Shown: one piece after another, positions 1 to 8,811 of the stretch
How positions within the stretch are numbered: position 1 is the first letter of the stretch
How the letters are laid out: each line of letters starts with the position of its first letter
NCBI GenBank assembly: GCA_029552065.1
Contig: JAKPEG010000220.1
Span: 1-39,493, forward strand
Source: Actinomycetes bacterium
GTDB taxonomy: Bacteria; Actinomycetota; Actinomycetes; Actinomycetales; Dermatophilaceae
Length of the DNA stretch: 39,493 nucleotides
Reading direction: 5' to 3'
The notes under the pieces: model-generated
Told to the model about the DNA's origin: nothing
Database searches by the model: none
What the model saw: only the letters and a program-made list of their open reading frames with translations
Made by a program: the position numbers and the translations under genes

Positions 1-268
1 GCTGGACGCCCGCATCGGTGCCCGTCGGCGTGGGCCGGGCGAGGGTGACGTCGAGGGTCACCGCCGTGCCGTCCGGCTCGGCACGGACCGGCAGGGCGAA
101 CTCGCTCTCTCGCACCGGCATCGGCCCGACCCCTGCCGACCCGGGAAGGGTCTGCGCGGCCGCGACCGAGGGTCCGCCCGGACTGCCCACCGGCCCGAGG
201 CCAAGCCACGCGCCCGGCGCCGCGAGCGTGAGCACGAGCCCGCCCACGGCATACCGGATGCGGGACAT
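1..268 (-). CDS. Secreted protein, N-terminal part (cut by window edge)
   Basis: Reading leftward from an ATG at 268, 89 codons stay open to the window edge. The N-terminus begins MSRIRYAVGGLVLTLAAPGAW and looks like a signal peptide: basic residues, then a hydrophobic core, then a Gly/Ala/Pro-rich stretch with AAAQT as a possible cleavage region. What follows (VRESEFALPVRAEPDGTAVTLDVTL) resembles the first beta-strands of an exported hydrolase of the CocE/Xaa-Pro peptidase type, but too little is present to assign a family. The start lies 13 bases past the stop of the upstream gene, so the two are probably co-transcribed. The Shine-Dalgarno match is weak. It is certainly partial; function unknown. 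Confidence 0.6.
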   Translation of the reverse strand, partial: MSRIRYAVGGLVLTLAAPGAWLGLGPVGSPGGPSVAAAQTLPGSAGVGPMPVRESEFALPVRAEPDGTAVTLDVTLARPTPTGTDAGVQ

Positions 269-281
269 GCGCGAGCGAGCC

Positions 282-965
282 TCAGGCGTTCTCGAGTGCC
301 TCGGCGAGGCGGTCGTTACGGTGTTCCTGGGCGCGGGCCAGGGTGCCGAAGATCGCCCGCAGCTCCTCCACCGGAGCGCCACGCAGCTGGGCGTTGAACA
401 ACTCGCCCTCGGTCTCCATCACCCACAGGCGTGGGTAGTAGAACGGGTCCTCGGCGAGGTGGGCGAGCACAACCATCGCCGTGAGCATGGGGTGGTTGTT
501 CGTCACGTTCGTGCCGTGGAAGCGACCATGCTCGAGCTCGACAGCCAAGGCGAAGCGCCATTCCCACAGATGGCCGAGGCAGCGCCGGCCCCGGTAGCGC
601 GTGCCGACCGGGAGGAAGTCGTTGAGCACGTGCGGTGCCGGGGCCCCCTCGATGCTGGGCCGCAACGCCCCGCGGGAGAGCATGATCTTGGTCGCCGCGA
701 GGATGGCGGTGGCCTCCTCCTCCGGCACGACCCGGGCACCCGACTCGTCCTCCGGGGAGATCTGGTCGAGGGTGAGCGTCGCCCAGTTGCGGTGCTCGGC
801 GAAGCCCAGAGCGGTGCAGAAGGCACCGATGTCGTCACGGCACACGAAGTCGAGGTCGACGGCCTCGCCGTCCTGCAACCGGGTGAGCGCCGACACGACG
901 TAACGGACGAGCCCGTCGCTGGTCGCCTCGCGGCCGATCGCCTCCTCGTAGCTGGCATATGACAT
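282..965 (-). CDS. Conserved hypothetical protein, 227 aa
   Basis: The ATG at 965 was chosen because AGGAGG sits about eight bases upstream; the frame stays open further up to 1031 without a better signal. The product (MSYASYEEAIG...) is soluble, with no signal peptide or membrane segment. Visible landmarks are FVCRDDIGAFCTALGF near residue 45 and a C-terminal LAEDPFYYPRLWVMETEGELFNAQL block. The HL-x-EDP-x-YY pattern is loosely like DUF5661-type proteins, but I would not assign the family. It follows an ATP-grasp enzyme and a small unknown protein on the same strand, separated from them by a 198-base gap holding a perfect hairpin. Function unknown. Confidence 0.8.
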   Translation of the reverse strand: MSYASYEEAIGREATSDGLVRYVVSALTRLQDGEAVDLDFVCRDDIGAFCTALGFAEHRNWATLTLDQISPEDESGARVVPEEEATAILAATKIMLSRGALRPSIEGAPAPHVLNDFLPVGTRYRGRRCLGHLWEWRFALAVELEHGRFHGTNVTNNHPMLTAMVVLAHLAEDPFYYPRLWVMETEGELFNAQLRGAPVEELRAIFGTLARAQEHRNDRLAEALENA

Positions 966-1043
966 CGCGTCGCCTCCTGCCCTCGGGTGTGCCGCCCGGT
1001 CGTGACGGGCTGTCCCACCACTCTGCCTCACCGAGGGGCCCGA

Positions 1044-1066
1044 ACGGCATACTCCGGGTATGCCGT
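1044..1066. repeat. Perfect inverted repeat built from two GTATGCCG octamers
   Basis: ACGGCATAC (1044-1052) and GTATGCCGT (1058-1066) are perfect 9-base arms around a 5-base loop. The hairpin lies between the stop of the small gene at 1164 and the start at 965. It could be a terminator for the upstream gene or an operator for the downstream one. No T-run follows in either direction. Each arm is one copy of the window-wide octamer. Confidence 0.7.
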
Positions 1067-1163
1067 CTCTCCCGCCTTCGCGCTGGGGGCGGGTGGTGGG
1101 GGCTGCTCACCCTCGTCGCAGCAGCCGTTGGGGTGTGCGTCGAGCGGGGCGCCTCGACCGAGG

Positions 1164-1550
1164 TCAGGGCCGCCGGTAGGCCGACAACTCGGCGATGACC
1201 CGGCCGAGCCGGTCGCGATCGGCAGGCCGGTCGATGACCGTCGGGTCGATGCCGAGCAAGAGGGCGCCCGCGCGGGCGACCGACTCCTCGCGGGGTCGGT
1301 CGAGGTCCGGAGGTGCCTCGTCGCTACGCGCACCGAGCGTGTGAAGGGTGTCCAGGGCCCGGGTGCAGAGCCCGACGAGTTCGAGCTCGGCCCCCCGGGG
1401 GTCCATGAGGGCGGCGAACGCCACCCCTTCGAGCAGCCGGGCGGCGGCATCGAGGTCACGCAGCGCACGCCGGCTCCACACGGCCGGCTGGCTGCTGCGC
1501 AGCGGGTCGACGATCGTCACGGATGTGGGACGGACGGGGGCCCCGTTCAT
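1164..1550 (-). CDS. Hypothetical protein, 128 aa
   Basis: The ATG at 1550 follows GAAGG at good spacing; a GTG at 1568 in the same frame is an alternative giving 134 aa. The product is helical, Leu/Ala/Arg-rich and soluble (ALRDLDAAARLLEGVAFAALMDPRGAELELVGLCTRAL). It has no recognisable motif, signal peptide or membrane span. It starts 77 bases after the stop of the ATP-grasp gene on the same strand and is probably in its operon, so a role with that ligase is a reasonable guess only. I do not recognise the family. Confidence 0.6.
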   Translation of the reverse strand: MNGAPVRPTSVTIVDPLRSSQPAVWSRRALRDLDAAARLLEGVAFAALMDPRGAELELVGLCTRALDTLHTLGARSDEAPPDLDRPREESVARAGALLLGIDPTVIDRPADRDRLGRVIAELSAYRRP

Positions 1551-1627
1551 GACACCTTCTCGGCGCACCTACTCGCCCGGTAGGCAGCCCGGCACGTCGG
1601 CACCTCGGCCGCTGCGGCCGGCCGGGA

Positions 1628-2890
1628 TCAACCCACGTCGAGCTTGCGCAGCCGGGTCGACTCGTCGACCACCCACCGCTCGACGAGCCCGTGGTAGTGG
1701 TCGAGCAGGGCACTCTGATCGGCCGTCGGGAACGCCGCCCCGACGGACTCGCGTAGCACCCGGTCGAAGTCGGTGGAGTCGACCCAGTCGAGCACCTGCT
1801 CGTCGAGTTGCGGCAGGTGTGCCTCGCACCATTCCCAGTAGCGGTCGGTCTCCACCTGCTCGTCGGCGAGCGCGAGGTATGCCGCGAGCCGCTCCTCCTC
1901 GTCGAGCGTGGGGTCGTCGGCGATCGCGTAGTAACGCTCGGTGCACATCTCCACCCGCTGTCGTCGGCCGGTGGCCAGGCAGTAAACCGACCATCGGACG
2001 AGCGCCTTGATCGCCCACGGGAAGTAGTAGTGCAGCGCCGTCACCCCGAGCTCCGGGCACGGGTCGGCCACGTCGATCGGCACGACCGTGTCGCCGTCGA
2101 CGAGCAGCTCCGAAGTGTTGAGTTCCCAGCCGAAGAAGGAGCCGACGAGCCGGCTCATCGCGACCACTCGCCGGCGGGCCGTCGGGCTGAGGAAGTCGTG
2201 GGACACGACGTAGCGATCATGCGGGGGCCGGTCCGGTTGGTAGCGCATGACGATCGTCTCGGGGCCGATCGACAGCGCCCGCACGACGTATTCGTGGGGA
2301 ACGGCCGCCTGCAGATGCATGAGCATCCGCCCGGACTCGTCATAGGAGCGGTGCAGGTCGCTCTCGTTCTCGATCCGCGCGACCCCGCGCCAGCCGCCGC
2401 CGTCGAAGGGCTTGAGGTAGAGGGGATAGCCGAGCTCCGCAGCGATCGCACCGAGGTCGAAGACGCGGTTGTACTTCGCCGAGGTATAGGCCCAGCGGAC
2501 GTTGTCGACCGGCTCCTTGTAGGGCACGAGGACCGTCGGCGGCACCGGCAATCCCAACCGCAGCAGGGCGCAGTAAGCGCTGTGCTTCTCCATCGACTGG
2601 AAGGTGAAGGGATTGTTCACCAGATAGGTCTCGTCGACGAGTGCCGCCTTCTTCAGCCACTCGCGAGGGTGGTAGTACCAATAGGCGAGGCGGTCGATGA
2701 CCAGACCTGCCCGGACCGGGTCGGTGAGTCGGAACGGCTCGATGGTGAGGCGCTCGGTGTCGAACTCGTGCACCCGCCCGTCGGCCGTGCGCACCGGACC
2801 CAACCGGCGCACGATCGCCTCGAGGGCGAGCGGCCAGTCCTCTTCGGAGCCGAGCAGAAGCCCGATGAGGTGGCGCTGCGACGCGTCCAT
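1628..2890 (-). CDS. ATP-grasp domain protein, 420 aa
   Basis: Predicted carboxylate-amine (or carboxylate-thiol) ligase working through an acyl-phosphate. YPLYLKPFDGGGWRGV around residues 155-170 is the ATP-grasp lysine plus glycine-rich loop. VPHEYVVRALSIG near 197 matches the adenine-binding segment. NTSELLVDGDTVVPIDVADPCPE around 258-280 occupies the place of the acidic metal-binding strand. The N-terminal 90 residues form a separate helical region and the C-terminus is long and acidic. AGGAG precedes the ATG at 2890 and a 16-base palindrome lies just upstream. Substrates cannot be read from sequence. The following genes are uncharacterised, so this may be a small unknown pathway. Confidence 0.8.
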   Translation of the reverse strand: MDASQRHLIGLLLGSEEDWPLALEAIVRRLGPVRTADGRVHEFDTERLTIEPFRLTDPVRAGLVIDRLAYWYYHPREWLKKAALVDETYLVNNPFTFQSMEKHSAYCALLRLGLPVPPTVLVPYKEPVDNVRWAYTSAKYNRVFDLGAIAAELGYPLYLKPFDGGGWRGVARIENESDLHRSYDESGRMLMHLQAAVPHEYVVRALSIGPETIVMRYQPDRPPHDRYVVSHDFLSPTARRRVVAMSRLVGSFFGWELNTSELLVDGDTVVPIDVADPCPELGVTALHYYFPWAIKALVRWSVYCLATGRRQRVEMCTERYYAIADDPTLDEEERLAAYLALADEQVETDRYWEWCEAHLPQLDEQVLDWVDSTDFDRVLRESVGAAFPTADQSALLDHYHGLVERWVVDESTRLRKLDVG

Positions 2891-2900
2891 GGCGGCTCCT

Positions 2901-2916
2901 CGGACATCCCTGTCCG
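2901..2916. promoter_or_regulatory. Palindrome upstream of the ATP-grasp gene
   Basis: CGGACA-TCCC-TGTCCG is a perfect 6-base inverted repeat with a 4-base centre, ten bases before the ATG at 2890 and next to its Shine-Dalgarno sequence. It could be an operator or an mRNA hairpin controlling translation. No known regulator is recognised. Confidence 0.4.
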
Positions 2917-3003
2917 ATCCATGGTCGCATGACCGATCCGCGGCGGATGGGTGCCGTTGGTCCCGAGTTCACCTGGCGTGCAACGATCGGGTCGGCGGAC
3001 CGC

Positions 3004-4284
3004 TCAGACGCGCGCCGCGCCGTCGGAGGTCAGGCCCACGGGCATGCCGCGTGCGGGCACGTCGGTGCGGGGCAGTCGCCGGATGGAGGGGACGAACAGG
3101 CAGACGAGCGCAGTGCCGGAGACGACGATCGCGACCACCCACAGCCACCGCCCGTAGCCGACGGCATCGGCGACCACGCCGGTGAGCGCGAACCCGACCG
3201 GTCGCGCGAAGAACGACCCGGAGATGTCCACGGCATAGACGCGGGCGAGTATCGACGGTGGCACGTTCTGTTGGATCGACACGTCCCAGGCGACGGAGAA
3301 GATCTCCAGCCCGAAGCCGTGCAGGAAGGCCCCGAGCAGGACGACGCGCAGGTCGACACCCCAGGCCATCGCCGCAGGGAAGGCACCGGTGAGCGCGAGC
3401 AGCGCGGTGCCCACGAAGAGGTGGTGCCGCGGTCGCCATCGGAGCGTGACCAGCCCACCCACGATGTAGCCGGTCATGAGCAGGGCCAGGGACCATCCCC
3501 AGGCAGCCTTGCCGAAGGCTTCGGACACGACGATCGGTCCGAGCACCCCCTGGGCCCCCACGTAGAAGAGGTGGTAGACGAGCGCCTGCGCGATGAGCAC
3601 CCACATCCAGGTATGCCGTGCGACCTCGCGCACGCCGTCACCCAGATCACCCAGGACCGAACGATGCCGGGCCGACGGCGCGGCGATGGGCAACCGCAAC
3701 AGCGAATAGCACAGCGCGGCCATGAAGAAGGTCGCCGCGTCGACCCCCACCGCCCACGCCGAGCCGTGTGCGGCGACGAGGACCCCGGCCACGCCGTAGC
3801 CGAGGACCTGGGCCGCATTGGCGGCCAACCGCCGCCAGGAGATGGCCCGCTGGAGGATATTCGCGGGCACCGTCTGCACGGTGAGGGCCTGCAGGCTGGG
3901 ACCGCCGAGTGCACCGAAGACCCCGGTGAGGACGCTGCAACCGGCGAGCAGACCGAGGCTCGACCAATGCTGCGCCAGGCTGAGCGCGACGATGACCTGG
4001 GTGACCCCGCAGGCGAGCGCCGAGCCCGTGACGAGCACCGACCGTGGGAGACGGTCGCCGAGTACTCCGCCCAGAAGGGTCGTGGTGACCTGGGCCGCGG
4101 CATACGCGGCCACGACCAGACCGAGCGCCGTCGCGTCGCCCCCGAGGTCGAGCACGGCGAAGGCGATGGCGACCGGACTGATCGCGTTGCCGAAAGCGCT
4201 GATCGTCGCGCCGGCCAAGAGGATGCGATAGGAGGGAGAGCGCCACGGCGAGGTCGAGGACGGAACCTCGGGCGCCGACGACAT
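3004..4284 (-). CDS. MFS transporter, EntS-like (about 12 TM)
   Basis: A 426-aa polytopic membrane protein of the MFS_3 (enterobactin exporter EntS-like) type. Residues from SYRILLAGATISAFGNAISPVAIAFAVLDL on give regularly spaced hydrophobic segments, about six per half. GGVLGDRLPRSVLV near residue 75 is the loop 2-3 MFS signature. QALTVQTVPANILQRAI and DVSIQQNVPPSILARVYAVD are the duplicated family motifs. The ATG at 4284 was preferred over a GTG at 4293 because GGTGGA sits five bases upstream. It begins 57 bases past the alpha-mannosidase stop on the same strand, so the pair may be an operon. Substrate unknown: small-molecule efflux is the usual family role. Confidence 0.85.
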   Translation of the reverse strand: MSSAPEVPSSTSPWRSPSYRILLAGATISAFGNAISPVAIAFAVLDLGGDATALGLVVAAYAAAQVTTTLLGGVLGDRLPRSVLVTGSALACGVTQVIVALSLAQHWSSLGLLAGCSVLTGVFGALGGPSLQALTVQTVPANILQRAISWRRLAANAAQVLGYGVAGVLVAAHGSAWAVGVDAATFFMAALCYSLLRLPIAAPSARHRSVLGDLGDGVREVARHTWMWVLIAQALVYHLFYVGAQGVLGPIVVSEAFGKAAWGWSLALLMTGYIVGGLVTLRWRPRHHLFVGTALLALTGAFPAAMAWGVDLRVVLLGAFLHGFGLEIFSVAWDVSIQQNVPPSILARVYAVDISGSFFARPVGFALTGVVADAVGYGRWLWVVAIVVSGTALVCLFVPSIRRLPRTDVPARGMPVGLTSDGAARV

Positions 4285-4341
4285 GCATTCCACCGTAGAC
4301 CGTGTCCGGAGCCGGAAGCTCCCGCGAGGGTCAGGAAATCG

Positions 4342-7300
4342 TCAAGGATTGGCTGCGGAAACCGCCAACCGCAGGGTGAGCACCTGGAAGGGACGCAGCC
4401 CGAGGGCGATCTCACCGGTCCCCTCCGCGTCGGACCCCGTCGGGTGGACTCCGAGGACCGCGGCATCGGCCGGAGGGAGCGAGCGCGGCTGCTCGTGCAA
4501 GTCGCATTCGGTCGCCGTGGCCAGCGGGAAGGACGTCGACACTGTCGCGCGGGCGCGGGCGCCCAGCGGTTCGTAGAGGCGCAGGACGACGTCCCCGCTG
4601 CGGTCGTCGGCGAGCTTGACGGCTTCGAGGACCGCGCCTCCCGCGACGGTGACCAGGGGCGCGGTGAGTGGGCCGGCCCGGCCGGGCACGAGGCGGGATG
4701 GCAGGTTGACGGCGTAGCCGGTGGCGACGGCGTCCCACACGCTCGCGCCGGGCACGAGCCGGAAGCCGAAGGTGTGCGCCCCCTCGTCGGCGTGCGGGTC
4801 GGGCGACTGCGGTCCCCGCAGGAGGCTGGCGGCGACCGTGGTGAAGGTGCCGCCCCCTCGCCGGGCGCGGCGCTCGAGACTCCACCCGTAGGTGCGTTCG
4901 TTCGCGACCGCCACGCCGAAGCCGGGCTCGCCGATGTGCACCCAGCGGTGGGCCGGCACCTCGAACCGGGCCGCATCCCACGAGGTGTTCTCGTGCGTCG
5001 AGCGCACGACGTGGCCGAACTGGGTCTCGTAGCGCGCGTGGTCGGTGTGGACGTCGAGCGGCCAGGCCAGTCTCAACAGCGTGTCGCGTTCGTGCCAGTC
5101 GACGTCGACCCGGACGTGCAGGGCGCGCTCGCGTGGGGCGAGCACGAGGGTCTGGACGAAGCGGGAGTCCCCGTGCCGACGGCGCACGAGCAGCCGGGCG
5201 GTCCCGTCGTCGTCCGGCTCCACCTCGAGTTCCTCGACCTCGGTGAGCTCACGCACGCTGCCCCGATGTGAGGCGTCCAGGTCCCACGCGTCCCAGGCCC
5301 GCGGGAAGTCCTGGTGCAGCCGCAGGACGTTACCCAGCTCGCCCGGCGGCAGCAGCTCGCGGTCGGCGACCAGATCGCGCATCGAGGTGACCAACCCACG
5401 CGCGTCGACGCTCACGCGCAGCATCCCGTTGTCGAGCACGGCGACGGTCCCCGCCGCGACGACGGTCACCGGCTCGTCGTCACCGAGGGTGTATGCCGTG
5501 CCGGCCAGTGCCTGCCCCGGTGCGGCGAGCGGGTTCGCGTCGAAGCGGACGAGACCGAGATCCGTGGCTTCCTGCAGGGACCCGGTGTGCGGTTCGGGCT
5601 CGTCGTCGATCTCGCCGTCGACCTCGCCCTCGACGTCGAGACTGCCGGCGAGGGCGCTCTGGGCGCGTTCGATGAGCGCGTCGAGTTCGCCGGCGACCCG
5701 TTCGTGCAGCGCCTCCGCGTCCGCGTGCACCCACGCGATCGAGGACCCGGGCAGGATGTCGTGGAACTGGGCGAGCAGCACCTCCCGCCAGAGCCGGTCG
5801 AGCCGGTCGTAGGGGTAGCCGAGCAGGCCACGGACCGCGGCCGTGGCCGACCACAGCTCGGCCTCCCGCAGCAGGTGCTCGTTGCGTCGGTTGCCCCGCT
5901 TGGTGAGCGCCTGCGTGGTGAAGGTGCCGCGATGCCGCTCGAGGTAGAGCTCGCCGACCCACACCGCCGGTTCGGGACAGCCCCGGCGAGCCCGGTCGAC
6001 GAAGGCCGACGGCGATTCCACGGCGACCCGCGGCGAGCCGTCGAGGTCGGCGACCCGGCGTGCCTGGGCGAGCATCTCCCGGGTCGGCCCGCCTCCCCCA
6101 TCGCCGTAGCCGAACGGCAGGAGTGAGCGGTCGGAGCGCCCCTTGTCCGCGAATCCGCTTGCCGCGTGCGCGAGTTGGGGCCCGGAAAGGTCCGAGTTGT
6201 AGGTGTCGGCCGGCGGGAAGTGGGTGAACAGCCGCGTGCCGTCGAGGCCTTCCCAGGCGAAGGTGTGGTGGGGGAAGCGATTCGTCTCGTTCCACGAGAG
6301 CTTCTGGGTGAGCATCCAGGAGAGCCCGGCGAGGTCCGCGAGCTGCGGCAGCGCGGCGGAATAGCCGAACGAGTCCGGCAGCCACATCCCGTCGCACCGG
6401 ACGCCGAACCGCTCGGCGAAGTAGCGCGCGCCGAAGGTGAGCTGGCGGCATACCGCCTCACCGCCCGGGAGGTTGCCGTCCGGTTCGACCCACATCGAGC
6501 CGACCGGCACGACGACCCCGTCGGCGACCGCCGCGCACAGCCGCTCGAACAGGGCCGGGTGGTCCTGCTCGAGCCATGCGCAGTGCTGGGCGGCCGGAAG
6601 CGCGAAGACGAGACCCGGGTCGCTCTCGGCGAGGGCGAGGACGTTGGCGACGGTGCGAGCGACCTTGCGCCGGGTCTCGCGTACCGGCCAGAGCCAGGCG
6701 GTGTCGAGGTGGGCGTGGCCGACCGCGCTGATCCGATGGGCGCTCGCGGCCGCGGGCTGGCCGAGCGCCGGGGCCAGGACGGCGCGAGACGCCCCCGCCG
6801 TGCCGGGCACGTCGGCGAGGTCGAGCACGTCGACCGCCTCGTCGAGGGCGAGCAGGACCTGCCAGGCCCGGTGGGAGTCGTCGGGCAGGCCGGCGACGAC
6901 GCCGAGCAGGGCGACGATGTCGGCGACCAGCTCGCGGACCTCGACGCGCACCTCGACGAGGTCCGCACGCCGGAGCGTGTAGAGCGGCTCGGTGCCTGCG
7001 GTCGCCTTGTCCCCGAGCGGGCTGGGGGTGCCCAGCGGGATCGAGGGGTTGGCGGCCGCCTCGACATAGACGCGAAACCGACCCTTCTCGGACAGCTGGA
7101 CGGGGATCCACGCGGACATCGGGGCGAGGCCCTTGACCACCTGGCCCTCGCGGTCGAAGACCAGCCCCTCGGCCTGGAAGCCCGGCCCTCCGCCGTGCCA
7201 ACCGAGGTCGACCACCGCCTCGAGGTGCCGGTCACGCAACTCCGCCGGCACCTGGGCGCGCAGCCGGAACCAACTCGTCCCCCACGGCGGCCCCCAGGCC

Positions 7301-7503
7301 CGGCCCACGCGGAACGGTGTGTAGGTCGCGGCAAGGGCCACTTCGGGGGCGACCGGCTCTCCGTGCCCCGGTATGCCGTCCGGTCCGGTCACGTGCCAGG
7401 CCGCGACCTCGAGCGCGCAGACTGTCGAGGTCTGAGCCGGACGGATCCGTTCGTCAAGGACGCGCCGGACCCGGGCCTCGATCGCGGCTCGCTCCTCGTG
7501 CAC
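4342..7503 (-). CDS. Alpha-mannosidase, glycoside hydrolase family 38
   Basis: A 1053-aa GH38 enzyme, the usual length for bacterial class II alpha-mannosidases. It has an N-terminal beta-rich region (about 1-250), then a catalytic domain opening with VGHAHLDTAWLWP (His263 and Asp267 as zinc ligands) and WLPDSFGYSAALPQ with Asp377 as the likely nucleophile. The helical middle domain follows (DRLWREVLLAQFHDILPGSSI), then C-terminal beta domains. It has no signal peptide, so it probably acts in the cytoplasm on imported mannosides or mannose-containing oligosaccharides. The start is a GTG with GGGGAGGG just upstream. An MFS gene follows closely, but no sugar ABC transporter or LacI regulator is adjacent. 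Confidence 0.93.
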   Translation of the reverse strand: MHEERAAIEARVRRVLDERIRPAQTSTVCALEVAAWHVTGPDGIPGHGEPVAPEVALAATYTPFRVGRAWGPPWGTSWFRLRAQVPAELRDRHLEAVVDLGWHGGGPGFQAEGLVFDREGQVVKGLAPMSAWIPVQLSEKGRFRVYVEAAANPSIPLGTPSPLGDKATAGTEPLYTLRRADLVEVRVEVRELVADIVALLGVVAGLPDDSHRAWQVLLALDEAVDVLDLADVPGTAGASRAVLAPALGQPAAASAHRISAVGHAHLDTAWLWPVRETRRKVARTVANVLALAESDPGLVFALPAAQHCAWLEQDHPALFERLCAAVADGVVVPVGSMWVEPDGNLPGGEAVCRQLTFGARYFAERFGVRCDGMWLPDSFGYSAALPQLADLAGLSWMLTQKLSWNETNRFPHHTFAWEGLDGTRLFTHFPPADTYNSDLSGPQLAHAASGFADKGRSDRSLLPFGYGDGGGGPTREMLAQARRVADLDGSPRVAVESPSAFVDRARRGCPEPAVWVGELYLERHRGTFTTQALTKRGNRRNEHLLREAELWSATAAVRGLLGYPYDRLDRLWREVLLAQFHDILPGSSIAWVHADAEALHERVAGELDALIERAQSALAGSLDVEGEVDGEIDDEPEPHTGSLQEATDLGLVRFDANPLAAPGQALAGTAYTLGDDEPVTVVAAGTVAVLDNGMLRVSVDARGLVTSMRDLVADRELLPPGELGNVLRLHQDFPRAWDAWDLDASHRGSVRELTEVEELEVEPDDDGTARLLVRRRHGDSRFVQTLVLAPRERALHVRVDVDWHERDTLLRLAWPLDVHTDHARYETQFGHVVRSTHENTSWDAARFEVPAHRWVHIGEPGFGVAVANERTYGWSLERRARRGGGTFTTVAASLLRGPQSPDPHADEGAHTFGFRLVPGASVWDAVATGYAVNLPSRLVPGRAGPLTAPLVTVAGGAVLEAVKLADDRSGDVVLRLYEPLGARARATVSTSFPLATATECDLHEQPRSLPPADAAVLGVHPTGSDAEGTGEIALGLRPFQVLTLRLAVSAANP

Positions 7504-7716
7504 GTCACACCCTCCCCGACCGATCCGCCGGCGGGACCGAGTGGGTCGAGCCTAGGGGCTGCGACCCCGCAACGCTCGGGGGCCGCGAGATCCAGCCGTG
7601 TCTTCGGGGGTCGCCCCCCGGCGGCGCACGCCCGGGCCCGCTCATGCGATGCCCAACACTCGTCCCGCCGTGGTCACACAGGGATCTCACAGGAACCGCC
7701 GCGAGAGTCTCATGTC

Positions 7717-8685
7717 ATGGCGACGACCCCCGCGGGGATGACGGCGGCCTCGCGCTTCCGCTCGATCGGCACGACCTGCCAGATCCTCGCGACCGATCCC
7801 GCTGCGCTCCCCCCGGCGCTCGTGATCGCCCGCGAGCAGCTCGAGGACCTCGACCGCGCGGCCTCCCGTTTCCGCGCCGACTCCGAGGTATGCCGTCTGG
7901 CCGAGCTCGCTCGGACCGCCACAGTCATCGCGCCTGTGTCGGCGGTCCTCGCGGACTACCTCGGCGCGGCGCTGGACATGGCCCGGCTCACCGACGGCCT
8001 GGTCGATCCCACGGTGGGGTCGGCCGTCGTCGCTGCGGGCTACGACGCTGACCTGGACGAGATCCGGGCCCGCACGGCATACGCCCCCACCGCGGCCCAC
8101 GCCGTGACCGTGCCCGGCTGGCGGAGCGTCACCCTCGATACAGCGAACCTGCAGGTGAGGCTGCCCGCGGGCTGCCTCATCGACGTCGGATCCACCGCGA
8201 AGGCGCACGCCGCCGACCGGATCGCGGCCTTGCTCGCAGCCCGGCTGCCCGGCGGCTTCCTCGTCAACCTCGGCGGCGACATCGCCGTGGCCGGCCCGCC
8301 CCCGAGCGCCGGCTGGCAGGTGGGGGTCGAGGACGCGGCCGGCGACATCCTCCAGGTCGTCGCCACCCACGAGCAGGCGATCGCCACCTCCTCGACCCGA
8401 CTGCGCACCTGGGCCGTCGCCGACGGCACGATCCGCCACCACATCGTCGACCCCCGCACCGGCCGCACCGCCCCCGATACCTGGGCTCAGGTCTCCTGCG
8501 CGGCCGCGAGCGCCCTCGAGGCCAACGCGGCCTCGACGGCCGCCATCGTCCTGGGGCCGGAGGCACCCGCGTGGCTGGAGGCACGCGGCATACCGGCCCG
8601 ACTAGACGGTGCGGACGGTCGGATCGTCCTCGTCGGCGGCTGGCCCGAGCCCGTCATCGACACCGACGAGGGGCTCGCGCGATGA
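7717..8685 (+). CDS. apbE: FAD:protein FMN transferase (ApbE family)
   Basis: A 322-aa ApbE-family protein that transfers FMN from FAD to a threonine of flavoproteins. Diagnostic blocks are REQLEDLDRAASRFRADSEVCRL near the N-terminus, CLIDVGSTAKAHAADRIAALL (family form D-G-x-x-A-K-G), GGFLVNLGGDIAVAG, and IRHHIVDPRTGRTAP with the conserved His and Asp. No lipobox or signal peptide is seen, unlike many ApbE proteins. The ATG at 7717 is the first methionine matching family N-termini; the frame is open far upstream but lies antisense to the mannosidase. Its stop overlaps a following ATG (ATGA at 8682-8685), implying a coupled partner that now appears truncated. No FMN-binding-domain target gene is adjacent. 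Confidence 0.88.
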   Translation: MATTPAGMTAASRFRSIGTTCQILATDPAALPPALVIAREQLEDLDRAASRFRADSEVCRLAELARTATVIAPVSAVLADYLGAALDMARLTDGLVDPTVGSAVVAAGYDADLDEIRARTAYAPTAAHAVTVPGWRSVTLDTANLQVRLPAGCLIDVGSTAKAHAADRIAALLAARLPGGFLVNLGGDIAVAGPPPSAGWQVGVEDAAGDILQVVATHEQAIATSSTRLRTWAVADGTIRHHIVDPRTGRTAPDTWAQVSCAAASALEANAASTAAIVLGPEAPAWLEARGIPARLDGADGRIVLVGGWPEPVIDTDEGLAR

Positions 8686-8775
8686 ACGAGGTCCTCTGCC
8701 CCACCTCGCGGGCGACCGGGATCGGCTCGGTCGTCCTGCTCAACGAGCTCGTCTCGGCCGTCGTCCCGGACGCCG
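8682..8775 (+). pseudogene. Possible remnant of a ferric-reductase-like membrane protein start
   Basis: An ATG overlapping the apbE stop (ATGA) opens a frame reading MNEVLCPTSRATGIGSVVLL, which then runs straight into the terminator hairpin at 8776. The segment S-R-A-T-G-I-x-S-V-V-L-L is how many actinobacterial ferric-reductase-like transmembrane proteins encoded beside apbE begin, where a hydrophobic helix normally continues. Here hydrophobicity is lost after about 20 residues. Translational coupling plus this N-terminus suggest a deleted partner gene. A chance open frame cannot be excluded. Confidence 0.4.
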
Positions 8776-8811
8776 GAAGGGCCCGGTCCGCATTCGCGGA
8801 CCGGGCCCTTC
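8776..8811. terminator. Strong terminator hairpin between convergent genes
   Basis: Arms 8776-8790 (GAAGGGCCCGGTCCG) and 8797-8811 pair perfectly over 15 bases around a 6-base loop. The hairpin sits between apbE and the convergent antitoxin-like gene, so it probably serves both directions. No clear T-tract follows, as is common in high-GC actinobacteria. Confidence 0.85.

Noticed and set aside
2929..5271. A 780-codon plus-strand open frame antisense to the MFS and mannosidase genes
   Set aside because: It is an antisense shadow of GC-rich codons: composition is Arg/Gly/Glu/Asp/His-rich with no domain, and the minus-strand genes are clearly recognisable.
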